The translations under genes were made by a program, and so were the position numbers. Below, one piece after another: positions 26,152 to 35,155 of a stretch of DNA of 64,000 bases. The notes beneath the pieces are model-generated. The model was not told the DNA's origin. It made no database searches and saw only the letters and a list, made by a program, of their open reading frames with translations. This DNA comes from JAWWOW01 sp033851265 (lineage in GTDB: Bacteria > Actinomycetota > Actinomycetes > JAWWOW01): the NCBI GenBank assembly GCA_033851265.1, contig JAWWOW010000003.1:62001-126000 (forward strand), read 5' to 3'. Each line of letters begins with the position of its first letter. The first letter of the stretch is position 1.

Positions 26152-27738
26152 ATGATTCGGCTGTCCGGCATGGATGCAATGTTCCTTTACGGCGAGACAC
26201 CGGCCGTCCACATGCACGTGTGCGCGGTCATCATCGTCGACCCGTCGACGATGCCCGGGGGGTACTCGTTCGATCGGATCAAATCGGTGATGGAAAGTCG
26301 GCTGCATCTCGTGCCGCAGTTCCGGCGCCGGTTGGCGACTGTTCCGCTCGGCTTGCACCACCCGGTGTGGGTGGATGACAAGGACTTCGACCTCGACTAC
26401 CACGTACGCCGGATCGGTTGCCCTGCACCGGGCGGGCCGGAAGAGGTCGGCGACATCGCTGCCGACGTCGCGGGTCGACCACTCGACCGTTCGAAGCCGT
26501 TGTGGGAGTTCTGGGTCGTCGAGGGTCTTGCCAACGGCAACGTCGCGATCATCGGCAAGATGCACCACAGCACTATCGACGGCGTCTCCGGTGCCAACTT
26601 GATGATGGAGGTCCTCGACCTCGAGCCCGACCCGAAGGACAAGCCGCAGTCACCGGAAATGTTCAAGCCAGAATCGGTCCCGTCCGAGTGGCGGCTGCTC
26701 GGTGAGGCGCTCGGCGAGGTCGTCCGCCACCCACTGCGGATCGCCAAGCTCGTGCCGTCGACGGTCGGAACAATCGCCAGCTTCGTCGGCGCACGCCGTA
26801 GTCATGAGACACCGGACAGTGGAATGGCGACGCCGTTCACAGCGCCGACGGTCAACTTCAACGGCCCGATCACGCCCCATCGCAAGGTGGCGTTCATCGA
26901 CATCCCGCTCGACGAGATCAAGGCTCTGCGCCGGGGTGTCGAGGGTGCGACGGTCAACGACGTCGTCATGGCTGTCTGCTCCGGCGCGCTGCGTCGCTAT
27001 CTCATCCATCGCGGGGAGCTGCCAGACAAGAGCCTGACGGCGGCCGTTCCTGTTTCGGTCCATGCCGACGAAGTCGCTGGAGCCGGTGCTAACCAGGTGT
27101 CGGTGCTGTTCTCGACGCTGTACACCGACATCGAGGACCCGCTCGAGCGGCTCCGCAAGATTCACAACGTCAACAAGGGCGCTAAGAAGGAGCAGAAGGC
27201 GATTGGCGCCTCGACGCTCATGGGATGGACCGAGCTCGCCGCGCCCATCACGTTCTCGTTGGCGATGCGGCTCGCGTCGGCCTCGCGGATCAGCGACCGA
27301 GTTCCCCCGGCGTTCAACCTCATCATCAGCAATGTGCCGGGGCCGCCGATCCCGCTCTACTTCTGCGGCGCCCGGCTGGGCAACCTCTACCCGCTCGGGC
27401 CGATCCTCGCCGGGCTCGGTCTCAATGTGACCGTGTTGTCCAACATGGGACAGATGAACTTCGGCTTCATCGCGTGCCGAGAGCTGATGCCGGATCTCTG
27501 GGACCTCGCGCACGCCATCCCCGAATCCGTTGCAGAGCTGGAAAAGGCTGTCACCGAAGCGGTCAACGGGTCGATGCCGGGCAGCGGTACAACGAAGACG
27601 AAGCCGGCCACGACGATCGCCGCCAAGAAGGCACCGGCGCGCAAGGCCGCAACGCGGTCGACTGCACGCAAAAAGGCGAGCCCGAACATGTCCGCGACGA
27701 AGAAGGAAACCGCGAAGAAGAAGGCGCCGCGCCGCTAG
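26152..27738 (+). CDS. Wax ester synthase/diacylglycerol acyltransferase (WS/DGAT) with basic tail
   Basis: A 528-residue acyltransferase. The catalytic HHxxxDG motif is HHSTIDG at residues 138-144 (His139 the expected base). PLWEFWVVEGL, TVNDVVMAVCSGALRRYL and NLIISNVPGPP are family landmarks. The WS/DGAT part ends near residue 473. The last 55 residues (474-528) are low-complexity and strongly basic: 12 Lys, 5 Arg and one Glu, with AKKAP, ARKK and AKKKAPRR repeats like a histone H1-type tail. TTGAGG just before the ATG serves as a ribosome site. It acylates diacylglycerol or alcohols for storage lipid, so acetyl- and propionyl-CoA from sterols could end up here. Confidence 0.88.
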   Translation: MIRLSGMDAMFLYGETPAVHMHVCAVIIVDPSTMPGGYSFDRIKSVMESRLHLVPQFRRRLATVPLGLHHPVWVDDKDFDLDYHVRRIGCPAPGGPEEVGDIAADVAGRPLDRSKPLWEFWVVEGLANGNVAIIGKMHHSTIDGVSGANLMMEVLDLEPDPKDKPQSPEMFKPESVPSEWRLLGEALGEVVRHPLRIAKLVPSTVGTIASFVGARRSHETPDSGMATPFTAPTVNFNGPITPHRKVAFIDIPLDEIKALRRGVEGATVNDVVMAVCSGALRRYLIHRGELPDKSLTAAVPVSVHADEVAGAGANQVSVLFSTLYTDIEDPLERLRKIHNVNKGAKKEQKAIGASTLMGWTELAAPITFSLAMRLASASRISDRVPPAFNLIISNVPGPPIPLYFCGARLGNLYPLGPILAGLGLNVTVLSNMGQMNFGFIACRELMPDLWDLAHAIPESVAELEKAVTEAVNGSMPGSGTTKTKPATTIAAKKAPARKAATRSTARKKASPNMSATKKETAKKKAPRR

Positions 27739-27739
27739 G

Positions 27740-28654
27740 TCAGGCTGCGGCCGACTGCTGGCGCGCGACGACTGACTCGAGCGCCTTCAGTAGCGGCGGG
27801 AGGAAGTCCTCCGCGCCGATCACGCACGCGGCGTGGCTGCGATGGCACTCGAAGATCTCGGCTCCGGGGATCGCGGCGGCCATCTGGCGCTGGCGGCGGG
27901 TTGGCACCCAGTTGTCCTTGTCCGTGATGACGACCGACGTGGGTACGTCGATCTCGGGCAGCCACGGCGTCGAGTTGAAATGCCCGACCGCGTTGAGGGC
28001 GGCAATCACATTCGCCATTCGGGTGCTGCGGAACTCCGCGAGCGCCCACCGGCGTACCTCGCTGTCCTCGGTGTCCGCTGTCAGCACCATGCGGGCCTCG
28101 TCGGTGAGCCGTGGCGTGGGGATCCGGCGGCGCAGCGCCATCGACACGGTGACTGTCGGCAGCAGCATGAAGAACGCCCGCTCACGGCGGCTGTCGTCCC
28201 ACTTCGCCGCAGTGGAGCAGAGCACCATGCCGGAGACCTTCTCGGGGTGCCGGCGCCATACAAGCTGCGCGATGACGCCGCCCATCGAGTAGCCAACCGG
28301 GATGAAGTTGTCGATGCCCCAGACGTCGGCGAGTGCGGCGATGTCGTCGGCGCAATCGGACAGCCGGAAGAACTGGCCGTCGGAGATGCCGCGCCCATGC
28401 CAGCGCATGTCCATCAGCACAAGGTTGTAGTGCTCGCGCAATGTGGCGATGGACGGGAACCACGTGAGGTTCGCCGTGCAGGCGAGAGCGTGAATGAGGA
28501 ACAGCGTCGGGGCGCCGGGCGGGCCGTCGATGCGGGCGGCGTACGTCGTGCCGCGCCCAGGGAGCTCGACGTACTCACCGTTCGGCAGGTCTGCACCACG
28601 GGGGAAGCTGACAACGCGTCGCAGTGCGGTGTGAGCCGCTGTCGACAGCCTCAT
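27740..28654 (-). CDS. Alpha/beta-fold hydrolase
   Basis: A 304-residue alpha/beta hydrolase starting MRLSTAAHTALRR; an in-frame start 10 codons upstream exists. The nucleophile elbow is VGYSMGGV, the oxyanion segment is LIHALACTANLTW, and TDKDNWVP supplies a likely Asp. The terminal His is probably in ECHRSHAACVIG. It is related to haloperoxidase/esterase-type hydrolases and the substrate is unknown. Its stop is 1 bp from the stop of the convergent WS/DGAT gene. Confidence 0.82.
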   Translation of the reverse strand: MRLSTAAHTALRRVVSFPRGADLPNGEYVELPGRGTTYAARIDGPPGAPTLFLIHALACTANLTWFPSIATLREHYNLVLMDMRWHGRGISDGQFFRLSDCADDIAALADVWGIDNFIPVGYSMGGVIAQLVWRRHPEKVSGMVLCSTAAKWDDSRRERAFFMLLPTVTVSMALRRRIPTPRLTDEARMVLTADTEDSEVRRWALAEFRSTRMANVIAALNAVGHFNSTPWLPEIDVPTSVVITDKDNWVPTRRQRQMAAAIPGAEIFECHRSHAACVIGAEDFLPPLLKALESVVARQQSAAA

Positions 28655-28808
28655 ATTCGGACCATAGCGAAACCTGACGCGCATGTCGGGGATCTTTGCC
28701 CTTGGTTGAACCGGGTTACTCCACTCGGCGCAACCGTGAATTTTCCCATTCGCGACGTCTGACGCGGAGACTCACGAACAGGGACAGATCGCAGCCCCCA
28801 GACCAAAT

Positions 28809-28837
28809 CTGACGAGGCGTCAGGACTGCGTTAGAGT
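28809..28837 (+). promoter_or_regulatory. CTGACG-N3-CGTCAG operator and leaderless promoter of the FadE pair
   Basis: CTGACGAGGCGTCAG at 28809-28823 is a perfect 6-3-6 palindrome. TAGAGT at 28832-28837 is a -10-like box ending 6 nt before the GTG start at 28844, so transcription may start at the start codon. The operator would then cover -35 to -21. Confidence 0.68.
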
Positions 28838-28843
28838 CCGCGG

Positions 28844-30022
28844 GTGGACCTGCGATTCACCGAGGCAGAGCAGGCGTTTCGCGCCGAGCTGCGGTCCTGG
28901 CTGGGCGCGACACTTCCCTCGCTGCCGCCGAAACCCTCCCGCGGGGACTGGCCCGCCCGGCGCGAGTACGACACCCACTGGCAGCGGTTGCTTTTCGACG
29001 CCGGATACGCCGGAATCAACTGGCCCACCGAGTTCGGTGGGCGCGGTGCGACACCGACCGAGCACCTGATCTTCCTCGAGGAAAGCGAGCGGGCGAAGGC
29101 GCCGTACGTCGGGGTGAACTTCGTCGGCTTGCTGCATGCCGGCCCGACCCTCATCGCCGAGGCGACTCCGGACCAACAGCAGCAGCACCTGCCGCGGATC
29201 CTGCGTGGCGAAGAGGTGTGGTGCCAGGGCTTCTCGGAACCGAACGCGGGCTCTGACCTTGCCGCACTGCGCTGTCGTGCTGTCCGTGACGGCGACGACT
29301 ACGTCGTCAACGGCCAGAAGATCTGGACGTCGCACGCCGAGGTCGCTGACTATTGCGAGCTGCTCGTGCGCACCGATCCGGATGCGCCCAAGCACAAGGG
29401 CATCAGCTGGCTCATCGTGCCGATGGACACCCCGGGCATCGAGATCCGTCCGCTGCGCACGCTGGTCGGCTCGACAGAGTTCAGCGAGGTGTTCTTCACC
29501 GACGTGCGCGTGCCGGTCGCGAACCGCGTTGGGGAGGAGAACGACGGCTGGCGCGTCACAATGGTGACGTTGTCGTTCGAGCGTGGCACTGCCTTCGTCT
29601 CCGACGTCGTCAACTCGATGGTCACCTTGCGCGATGTGGCGGAATTCGCACGGAAGAACGGTCAGTGGGACGACAACGCGGTACGCCGCGAGGTCGGCCA
29701 GCTCAGTGCGGAGTTGGATGCGCTGTGGCTGCTGATCAAACGCAACGTGTCCGAGGCGACCCACAACGGCGTACCCGGGCCGGGCGCGTCCGTGTTCAAA
29801 CTGCGGTACTCCGAGCTGCGGCTGCGTCTCGGTGACCTTGCGATGCAGGTGCTCGGTCGCGGCTCGCTTGCGATGAGTGACCTGGCAGGACCGGGCAGCG
29901 GCTATCAGGTCGAGGACAAGCTCAACTCGTTGTCGTACACAATCGCCGCGGGCACGTCACAGATACAGCGCAACATCGTGGCGGAGCGAATCTTGGGTCT
30001 CCCCAAGGAGGCCAAGGGCTGA
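28844..30022 (+). CDS. Acyl-CoA dehydrogenase, large FadE subunit
   Basis: A 392-residue acyl-CoA dehydrogenase with the complete fold: MDLRFTEAEQAFRAEL at the N-terminus, WCQGFSEPNAGSDLAAL for FAD binding, WTSHAEVADYC, and AAGTSQIQRNIVAERILGLP at the C-terminus. GTG start, preceded by an operator and -10 box with no room for a Shine-Dalgarno site. It overlaps the small-subunit-like FadE gene by 1 nt, the arrangement of heterotetrameric steroid dehydrogenases. It does not clearly match FadE26, FadE28-FadE31 or FadE34 as remembered, so its acyl-CoA substrate is left open. Confidence 0.87.
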   Translation: MDLRFTEAEQAFRAELRSWLGATLPSLPPKPSRGDWPARREYDTHWQRLLFDAGYAGINWPTEFGGRGATPTEHLIFLEESERAKAPYVGVNFVGLLHAGPTLIAEATPDQQQQHLPRILRGEEVWCQGFSEPNAGSDLAALRCRAVRDGDDYVVNGQKIWTSHAEVADYCELLVRTDPDAPKHKGISWLIVPMDTPGIEIRPLRTLVGSTEFSEVFFTDVRVPVANRVGEENDGWRVTMVTLSFERGTAFVSDVVNSMVTLRDVAEFARKNGQWDDNAVRREVGQLSAELDALWLLIKRNVSEATHNGVPGPGASVFKLRYSELRLRLGDLAMQVLGRGSLAMSDLAGPGSGYQVEDKLNSLSYTIAAGTSQIQRNIVAERILGLPKEAKG

Positions 30023-30969
30023 TGGACTTCACGCTGACATCGGATCAGGTTGCGTTGCGCGACGGTGTCCGTGAATTCGCAACCAAGCGCTACGACGAGG
30101 ACGCGTTGCGGGCGGGCACTCCCGCCGACCGCGCCTTATGGCGCGACCTCGCCGGGCTCGGACTGTTCGGTCTGGCGTTGCCGGAGTCGGCTGGTGGCGC
30201 CGGGCTCGGTATGGCCGAGTCGGTACTGGCATTCGAGGAGCTCGGGCGCGCGCTGGTGCCCGGCCCGCTCGTCGGGTCCTACCTCGCAGCCGGCGTCGTC
30301 GATGGCGCGGCTGAGGGCGACACCATCGTCAGCCTCGTCGAGGACGGACGCGAGCCGTTGCTCGTCGAGCACCCTGACCTCGTCGACCGTGTCGCGGTGC
30401 TGCGTGACACCGGCGTGACGGTGGTCGCGGCGGGCGCGCTGCCTACCGAGCCGGTCGCTTCGCCCATGGACCCGTTGACACCGGTCGCGCGCATCACGAG
30501 TTCGTTGCCGGACGGCGACGCCAGCGCTGACGCGAGCGATTGGCGCTTGCGTGGCACGGCACTGACGTCGGCGTACCAACTCGGCATCAGCGAGGCGGTC
30601 ACCGACAGGTCGGTGGCCTACGCAAAGGAACGCGAGCAGTTCGGTCGCACGATCGGGTCGTTCCAGGCGATCAAGCACATCCTCGTCGACATGTTCGTGC
30701 GCGCGGAGCTGGCCCGCGCCGCCGTCTATGCGGCCGGCGTCACTATTGACGATCCGGAAGTCGGCGACGCGGTGCGCACCGCGACGGAGGCGAAGCTACT
30801 CGCTGACCAAGCTGCCGTGCTCAACGCGAAGGCAGCCATCCAGGTACACGGTGGGATGGGCTTCACCTGGGAAGTGCCGCTGCACTTCTTCCTCAAACGC
30901 GCGTGGTGCCTGTCGACCACGTTCGGTACCGCGGACGAACACGCGTTGGCGTTGGCCGCCAGCGTATGA
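30022..30969 (+). CDS. Acyl-CoA dehydrogenase, small FadE subunit
   Basis: A 315-residue, shortened acyl-CoA dehydrogenase: MDFTLTSDQVALRDGV, then a reduced middle domain, then YAKEREQFGRTIGSFQAIKH and IQVHGGMGFTWEVPLHFFLKRA. The small size and immediate overlap with the preceding FadE gene suggest the partner subunit of an alpha2beta2 enzyme. It is followed 13 bp later by an LLM oxidoreductase gene, so the operon probably continues to 32,711. Confidence 0.86.
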   Translation: MDFTLTSDQVALRDGVREFATKRYDEDALRAGTPADRALWRDLAGLGLFGLALPESAGGAGLGMAESVLAFEELGRALVPGPLVGSYLAAGVVDGAAEGDTIVSLVEDGREPLLVEHPDLVDRVAVLRDTGVTVVAAGALPTEPVASPMDPLTPVARITSSLPDGDASADASDWRLRGTALTSAYQLGISEAVTDRSVAYAKEREQFGRTIGSFQAIKHILVDMFVRAELARAAVYAAGVTIDDPEVGDAVRTATEAKLLADQAAVLNAKAAIQVHGGMGFTWEVPLHFFLKRAWCLSTTFGTADEHALALAASV

Positions 30970-30982
30970 ATAGGAGACCCAG

Positions 30983-31927
30983 ATGGTGCGGATAATTCCG
31001 GATGGTCAGGTCGGCGTCGGTATGCAACTGCCGATCCAGTCGCAGAGCTCGCTCTACGTCGAGGCGTGGGAGAAGCAAGCGGGACCGGTAGAGCTCTTAG
31101 AGGTTGCGAAGACCGCCGACCGCATCGGGTTCTTCTACGTCGGGGTATGCGATCACGTCGCGATCCCGCGCTCACTTGCCGATGCGATGGGCACCGTCTG
31201 GTACGACACGATGGCGACGCTCGGGTTCATTGCCGCGGCGACCGAGCACACGCGACTGCTGACGCACGTCTCCGTATTGCCGTATCGGCATCCACTCATG
31301 ACCGCCAACGCGATCGCGACGTTGGACAAGTTGTCCGGCGGGCGCGCGATCCTCGGGGTTGGGGCTGGTCACGTCGAAGCGGAGTTCGACGCATTCGGGG
31401 TGCCGTTCGCAGAGCGCGGCAAGATCCTCGACGAGTGCATCGACGTCATCGATCTGGCGTTGCGCGAGCAGTACACCAGCTGGCACGGCAAGTACTTCAA
31501 CTACGACGACCTCGCGGTCGACCCTCGTCCCGTTCAGACGCCGCGGCCACCGATCTGGGTCGGGGGATGGAAGACGCCAGCGTTGCGCCGGGTCGCGGAA
31601 CGCGGCGACGGCTGGCTGCCGCAGGGCGGTGGGCGCGACAACATGCGCGCAGCCATCGCCGAGATCACCGCCATGCGCGAGGCTGCCGGTGGAGAGGCGT
31701 TGGAGCTAGGCACATTGACCGAGGTGATGTATCTCGGCGAGCCCGACTTCGACGCGGGCGATCGCACCCTCACCGGCTCCGCCGACTCGATCGCTGAGTC
31801 ACTGCGCGAGTACGTCGACATGGGTTGCTCGCACCTGCAGGTGCGCTTCCGCAACCGGTCGCTCTCCGAGCTGACCGACCAGATGGAGGCGTTCGGCGCC
31901 GGCGTACTCCCGCACCTGGCGAGCTGA
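30983..31927 (+). CDS. LLM-class (probably F420-dependent) oxidoreductase
   Basis: A 314-residue luciferase-like TIM-barrel protein. AGGAGA before the ATG defines the start. It has DRIGFFYVGVCDHVAIPR near residue 45, LDKLSGGRAILGVGAGHVEAEF near residue 115, and PRPPIWVGGWKTPALRRVAERGDGWLP, all typical of the F420/FMN LLM group. A related gene (Rv3520c) belongs to the mycobacterial KstR regulon, but here the gene follows the FadE pair under a different operator. The redox step is unknown. Confidence 0.84.
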   Translation: MVRIIPDGQVGVGMQLPIQSQSSLYVEAWEKQAGPVELLEVAKTADRIGFFYVGVCDHVAIPRSLADAMGTVWYDTMATLGFIAAATEHTRLLTHVSVLPYRHPLMTANAIATLDKLSGGRAILGVGAGHVEAEFDAFGVPFAERGKILDECIDVIDLALREQYTSWHGKYFNYDDLAVDPRPVQTPRPPIWVGGWKTPALRRVAERGDGWLPQGGGRDNMRAAIAEITAMREAAGGEALELGTLTEVMYLGEPDFDAGDRTLTGSADSIAESLREYVDMGCSHLQVRFRNRSLSELTDQMEAFGAGVLPHLAS

Positions 31928-31931
31928 CGCG

Positions 31932-32711
31932 ATGTTGCTAGAAGGCAAGGTTGCGCTGATCGCTGGTGTGGGCCCGGGCCTGGGCCGCGATGCCGCCTTG
32001 GCACTCGCCAAGCACGGTGCGGACGTCGCGCTGTCGGCACGCACGACCGAGCTTGCGGAAAAAGTTGCCGACGAAGTGCGCGCGCTCGGTCGACGTGCCC
32101 ATGTCGTTGCGTGCGACATCACTGACCCAGCGGCGTGTGACGCGATGGCAGCGTCGGTTGTCGCCGACCTTGGGCGACTCGATGTCGTGGTGCTGAACGC
32201 GTTCCGGGAGGGTCCGCATCGCACCGTCGAGAAGGCTGATCTCGACGACTGGCGGTCGAACATGGAGGTCAACTTCTTCGGCGCGTTGCACGTGGTCCGC
32301 TCCTGCCTGCCGGCTCTTCGCGCGGCGACGGACGGACGCATCGTGATCGTGAACACGATGTCGGTGCATCTCCCGGAAGCCCGGTTCGGCGGGTATGCCG
32401 CGTCCAAGGCAGCGCTCGGCATGATGTGCAAGACGCTGGCGTTGGAGCTCGGGCCGGACGGCATCCGGGTCAACGGCGTCTTCCCCGGCTACATCTGGGG
32501 TGATGCCGTGGAGTGGTACTTCAACCACAAGGCCGAGAAACGTGGGGTCGACCCGAAGGTCGTGTACGACGAGATCGCCGGCGAAACTGCCCTGGGTTAC
32601 CTCCCGACGTCGGAGGAGATCGCCGGCACGATCGTGTTCTTTGCGAGCGACCTGTCACGTGCCTGCACCGGCGTTGCGCTGCCGGTCAACGCCGGCCACA
32701 CCCTGATCTGA
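31932..32711 (+). CDS. Short-chain dehydrogenase/reductase
   Basis: A 259-residue SDR. The cofactor loop reads IAGVGPGLGRDAALALAKHG, slightly off the canonical TG-x3-G-x-G pattern. Active-site region NTMSVHLPEARFGGYAASKAALG supplies Ser, Tyr and Lys, and the C-terminus is ACTGVALPVNAGHTLI. It starts 4 bp after the LLM gene. Likely the last gene of the FadE operon, and a candidate for the 3-hydroxyacyl-CoA dehydrogenase step of the same beta-oxidation cycle. Confidence 0.84.
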   Translation: MLLEGKVALIAGVGPGLGRDAALALAKHGADVALSARTTELAEKVADEVRALGRRAHVVACDITDPAACDAMAASVVADLGRLDVVVLNAFREGPHRTVEKADLDDWRSNMEVNFFGALHVVRSCLPALRAATDGRIVIVNTMSVHLPEARFGGYAASKAALGMMCKTLALELGPDGIRVNGVFPGYIWGDAVEWYFNHKAEKRGVDPKVVYDEIAGETALGYLPTSEEIAGTIVFFASDLSRACTGVALPVNAGHTLI

Positions 32712-32718
32712 CGCGCGA

Positions 32719-33213
32719 CTACTTCTTCTTCTCGCCGGCGTGCAGCCAACGGCCGACGGGCGTCGCGGTGTGCTCCTCCAGGTTGGACCACGTCGCCGCG
32801 TCCACCGTGAGCCCGACCAACGCTGCAGTGGGCATGCCCTCGAGCGGCTTGTCCTCGGGTCGGCTCAAGGCAACGACGAGCTGTTCGATGCCGGGGTTGT
32901 GCCCGACAACGAGCACCGTGTTGACGTTGTCCGGTAGCACGCGGAGTCGATTGAGCAGCTTTTTGGCATCGGCAAGGTAGAGCCGCCGTTCCGAGCTGAC
33001 CTCCACATCGAGGCCGAGGCGTTCGACGGTTTCCGTTGTGCGTTCGGCGCTCGATACCAATACCAGGTCAGGGTGAATTTTCTTCCGCCGAAGTGTCTCG
33101 GCTACCTCGGCGGCACTGCGCCGCCCGCGCGCGTTCAGCGGACGGTCGTGATCGTCCATGTTGGGGTCGGTCCACGACGACTTCGCATGCCGCAGCAGAT
33201 AGACGTTCCTCAC
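32719..33213 (-). CDS. SixA-like histidine phosphatase
   Basis: A 164-residue phosphatase of the histidine-phosphatase (phosphoglycerate mutase) superfamily, of the short SixA type. The catalytic motif is LLRHAKSSW at residues 6-14, with DRPLNARGRR near residue 23, SSAERTTET near residue 54 and the second His in VVGHNPGIEQL near residue 104. The C-terminus ends in GEKKK. It may act on phospho-His or small phosphomonoesters. It lies downstream of the DapB-like gene on the same strand, with a 36-bp gap. Confidence 0.84.
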   Translation of the reverse strand: MRNVYLLRHAKSSWTDPNMDDHDRPLNARGRRSAAEVAETLRRKKIHPDLVLVSSAERTTETVERLGLDVEVSSERRLYLADAKKLLNRLRVLPDNVNTVLVVGHNPGIEQLVVALSRPEDKPLEGMPTAALVGLTVDAATWSNLEEHTATPVGRWLHAGEKKK

Positions 33214-33249
33214 GCCATTAGTGGATCACTCGAAGGTGAACAACTAGCG

Positions 33250-34317
33250 TCAGCTGACGAGGCCGCGCCCGGTGATGAGCGGCAGGTCGAGGGCGCTGAC
33301 CAGACCAGGCTTGGCTTCGACCACGGCTGGTATCGCGTTGACCAAGCGCATGGCCGTGGCCTTGAGCCCGGCCGTGTTGTGGTCGCCGTCCGAACCGAGC
33401 AGCTGGAGGTCAAGCGTGTAGTTCGGCTCACCGGTGATGACAACGCGGTAGCAGCCGTGACCCGCAGGCTGCGGCCAGTCGGGAGCGAGGTCGTCGCGCA
33501 GCCGCGTCGCGTGCTCGAGCACGATGACAGCGCGACCGTTCCTCATGCCACGCACCTCGAAGTGCAAGGCCGCTGCCGTACCTTTCTCGATGGTGCCCGA
33601 GTCGATCTTGAACTCCTCGGGCGCTTCCAGCCGCTCGTACCACTCCTCGACGCTGTCGAGCTCGACGTCGAGGCCAGCAGCGATCTGGCGTACGACGGAA
33701 CCCCACGCCATCGACAGGATCCCGGGCTGCAACAGCATGGGGATGTCGTCGAGCGGTCGACCGAAGCCCATGATGTCGAACATCACCGTCGGCTGGTCGT
33801 AGGTGTTGTAGTTCAGGACTTCGACGCAGCGGACCTCGTCGATCCGCTCCGAGATGCCCGTCAGAACCAGTGGCAATGCGTCATTGGCGAACCCCGGGTC
33901 GATGCCGTTCACGAACAACGAGACGCCAGCCTCCACCGCCGCCTTGTTGACCGGGCCGGAGACGTCGTCCGGCACCACGCCATACGGGTACTGCAGGAAC
34001 ACCGGCGAGCTCGACACGACGTTGATGCCGGCGCGCAGGATCTTCGTCAGGTCTTCGATCGCCTCGACGAGACGGTCGTCCGCCATCGCGGTGTGCACGA
34101 TGCAGTCCGGCTTCAGCGCGAAGATCGCGGCTACGTCGTTGGTGGCCGCAACGCCGAGCTCCTTGTTCAGACCCGCGAGCTCGCCCGCATCGACGCCGAC
34201 CTTCTGCGGGTTGGACACCCACACACCGACCAGTTCGAGGTCGGGCCGGGCATCGATGCCCGCGATCGCATGCCGGCCGACATTGCCGGTACTCCACTGA
34301 ACGACGCGATAGGTCAT
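33250..34317 (-). CDS. DapB-like NAD(P)-dependent dehydrogenase
   Basis: A 355-residue protein with an N-terminal Rossmann domain (YRVVQWSTGNVGRHAI, LVGVWVSNPQKVGVDAGEL) and a DapB-like C-terminal part. This is the group annotated as dihydrodipicolinate-reductase-like or 2,4-diaminopentanoate dehydrogenase-like, common in actinobacterial lipid and steroid loci. FVNGIDPGFANDALPL and GFGRPLDDIPMLLQPG are landmarks. Co-oriented after the SDR at 34,335 with a 17-bp gap. Substrate unknown. Confidence 0.75.
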   Translation of the reverse strand: MTYRVVQWSTGNVGRHAIAGIDARPDLELVGVWVSNPQKVGVDAGELAGLNKELGVAATNDVAAIFALKPDCIVHTAMADDRLVEAIEDLTKILRAGINVVSSSPVFLQYPYGVVPDDVSGPVNKAAVEAGVSLFVNGIDPGFANDALPLVLTGISERIDEVRCVEVLNYNTYDQPTVMFDIMGFGRPLDDIPMLLQPGILSMAWGSVVRQIAAGLDVELDSVEEWYERLEAPEEFKIDSGTIEKGTAAALHFEVRGMRNGRAVIVLEHATRLRDDLAPDWPQPAGHGCYRVVITGEPNYTLDLQLLGSDGDHNTAGLKATAMRLVNAIPAVVEAKPGLVSALDLPLITGRGLVS

Positions 34318-34334
34318 GATCCCCCCACGGTGGG

Positions 34335-35123
34335 TTAGAGGTCGGGCAAGCCGAGGTCGAGGTTGGGCATGTCGAGGCCACCGTCGGCGTCGTAGATCTT
34401 GCCGGTGACGTAGGCACCTGCGGGCGACGCGAGGAACAACACGGTTGCGGCGATGTCCTCGGGATCCCCGATCCGCTTCAGCGGAGTCATCTGCTCCATC
34501 ATCGTGCGCAGCTCATCGTTGGTGAGTACGACGTCGAGCGCCGACGTCGCGACCGACCCCACACCGATGGCATTGACCCGGATGCGCGGTGCGAGGTCAC
34601 GGGCAGCCAGCCGGGTGTAGTGCGACATCGCCCCTTTGGCAGTGCCGTAAGCGAGGTAGCCGCGACCACTGATCCGCCCCATCACCGACGTGATGTTCAC
34701 GACCGAGCCGCCGCCGTTCTCGAGCATGAAGGGCACCGCAGCCCGCGTGAGCGCATGCGCCGTCGAGACGTTGAACTTGAACGCCTCTTCCATGAACCGT
34801 GGCGACGTGTCGAGGAACGCGCGCGGCATGGTGCCGCCGACGTTGTTGACGACGATGTCGAGCCGGCCGAACTGCTCTTTGGCGGCTGTTGCCAAGGCCG
34901 CAGTGGCGTCGAGATCAGAGAGATCTGCGGTCACGATTGCGGCGCGGCGGCCGACCTTCTCGATGTGCTCGGCGACCTCGCGGAGCTGCTCTTCGGTGCG
35001 GGAAGAGATGACGACATCGGCTCCCGCCTCGGCCAGTGCCTTGGCGGCGGCCGCCCCGATGCCTCGTCCCGCACCGGTGACGATGGCCACCTTGTCGTCG
35101 ACTCTGAATCGGTCGGTGATCAC
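34335..35123 (-). CDS. Short-chain dehydrogenase/reductase
   Basis: A 262-residue SDR starting with GTG at 35123 (V/M-ITDRFRVDDKVAIV). The open frame continues upstream, but that part crosses the operator and the next gene. VTGAGRGIGAAAAKALAEAG is the cofactor loop, VVNNVGGTM follows, and ITSVMGRISGRGYLAYGTAKGAM carries Ser, Tyr and Lys. It is preceded immediately by a 17-bp perfect palindrome that probably controls it. First gene of a leftward unit with the DapB-like and SixA-like genes. Confidence 0.82.
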   Translation of the reverse strand: MITDRFRVDDKVAIVTGAGRGIGAAAAKALAEAGADVVISSRTEEQLREVAEHIEKVGRRAAIVTADLSDLDATAALATAAKEQFGRLDIVVNNVGGTMPRAFLDTSPRFMEEAFKFNVSTAHALTRAAVPFMLENGGGSVVNITSVMGRISGRGYLAYGTAKGAMSHYTRLAARDLAPRIRVNAIGVGSVATSALDVVLTNDELRTMMEQMTPLKRIGDPEDIAATVLFLASPAGAYVTGKIYDADGGLDMPNLDLGLPDL

Positions 35124-35125
35124 AA

Positions 35126-35142
35126 TCTGACATAGTGTCAGA
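35126..35142 (-). promoter_or_regulatory. CTGACA-N3-TGTCAG operator before the SDR gene
   Basis: TCTGACATAGTGTCAGA at 35126-35142 is a perfect palindrome with a 3-nt centre. It lies 3 nt upstream of the GTG start at 35123. TATGTC within it, on the minus strand, is the best -10-like element (5 nt before the GTG), so the site would directly block transcription of a leaderless mRNA. Confidence 0.65.
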
Positions 35143-35155
35143 AACTCCCGGCGCC

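Noticed and set aside
28774..28782. AACCGGGTT as a possible KstR box upstream of the FadE pair
   Set aside because: The spacer between AAC and GTT is 3 nt, not 2, and the flanking bases do not fit. The CTGACG palindrome is the better signal there.
33248..33259. Perfect palindrome CGTCAGCTGACG near the stop of the DapB-like gene
   Set aside because: The half-sites are in the reverse order and without spacer compared with the recurrent operator, and the site covers a stop codon. Probably chance.
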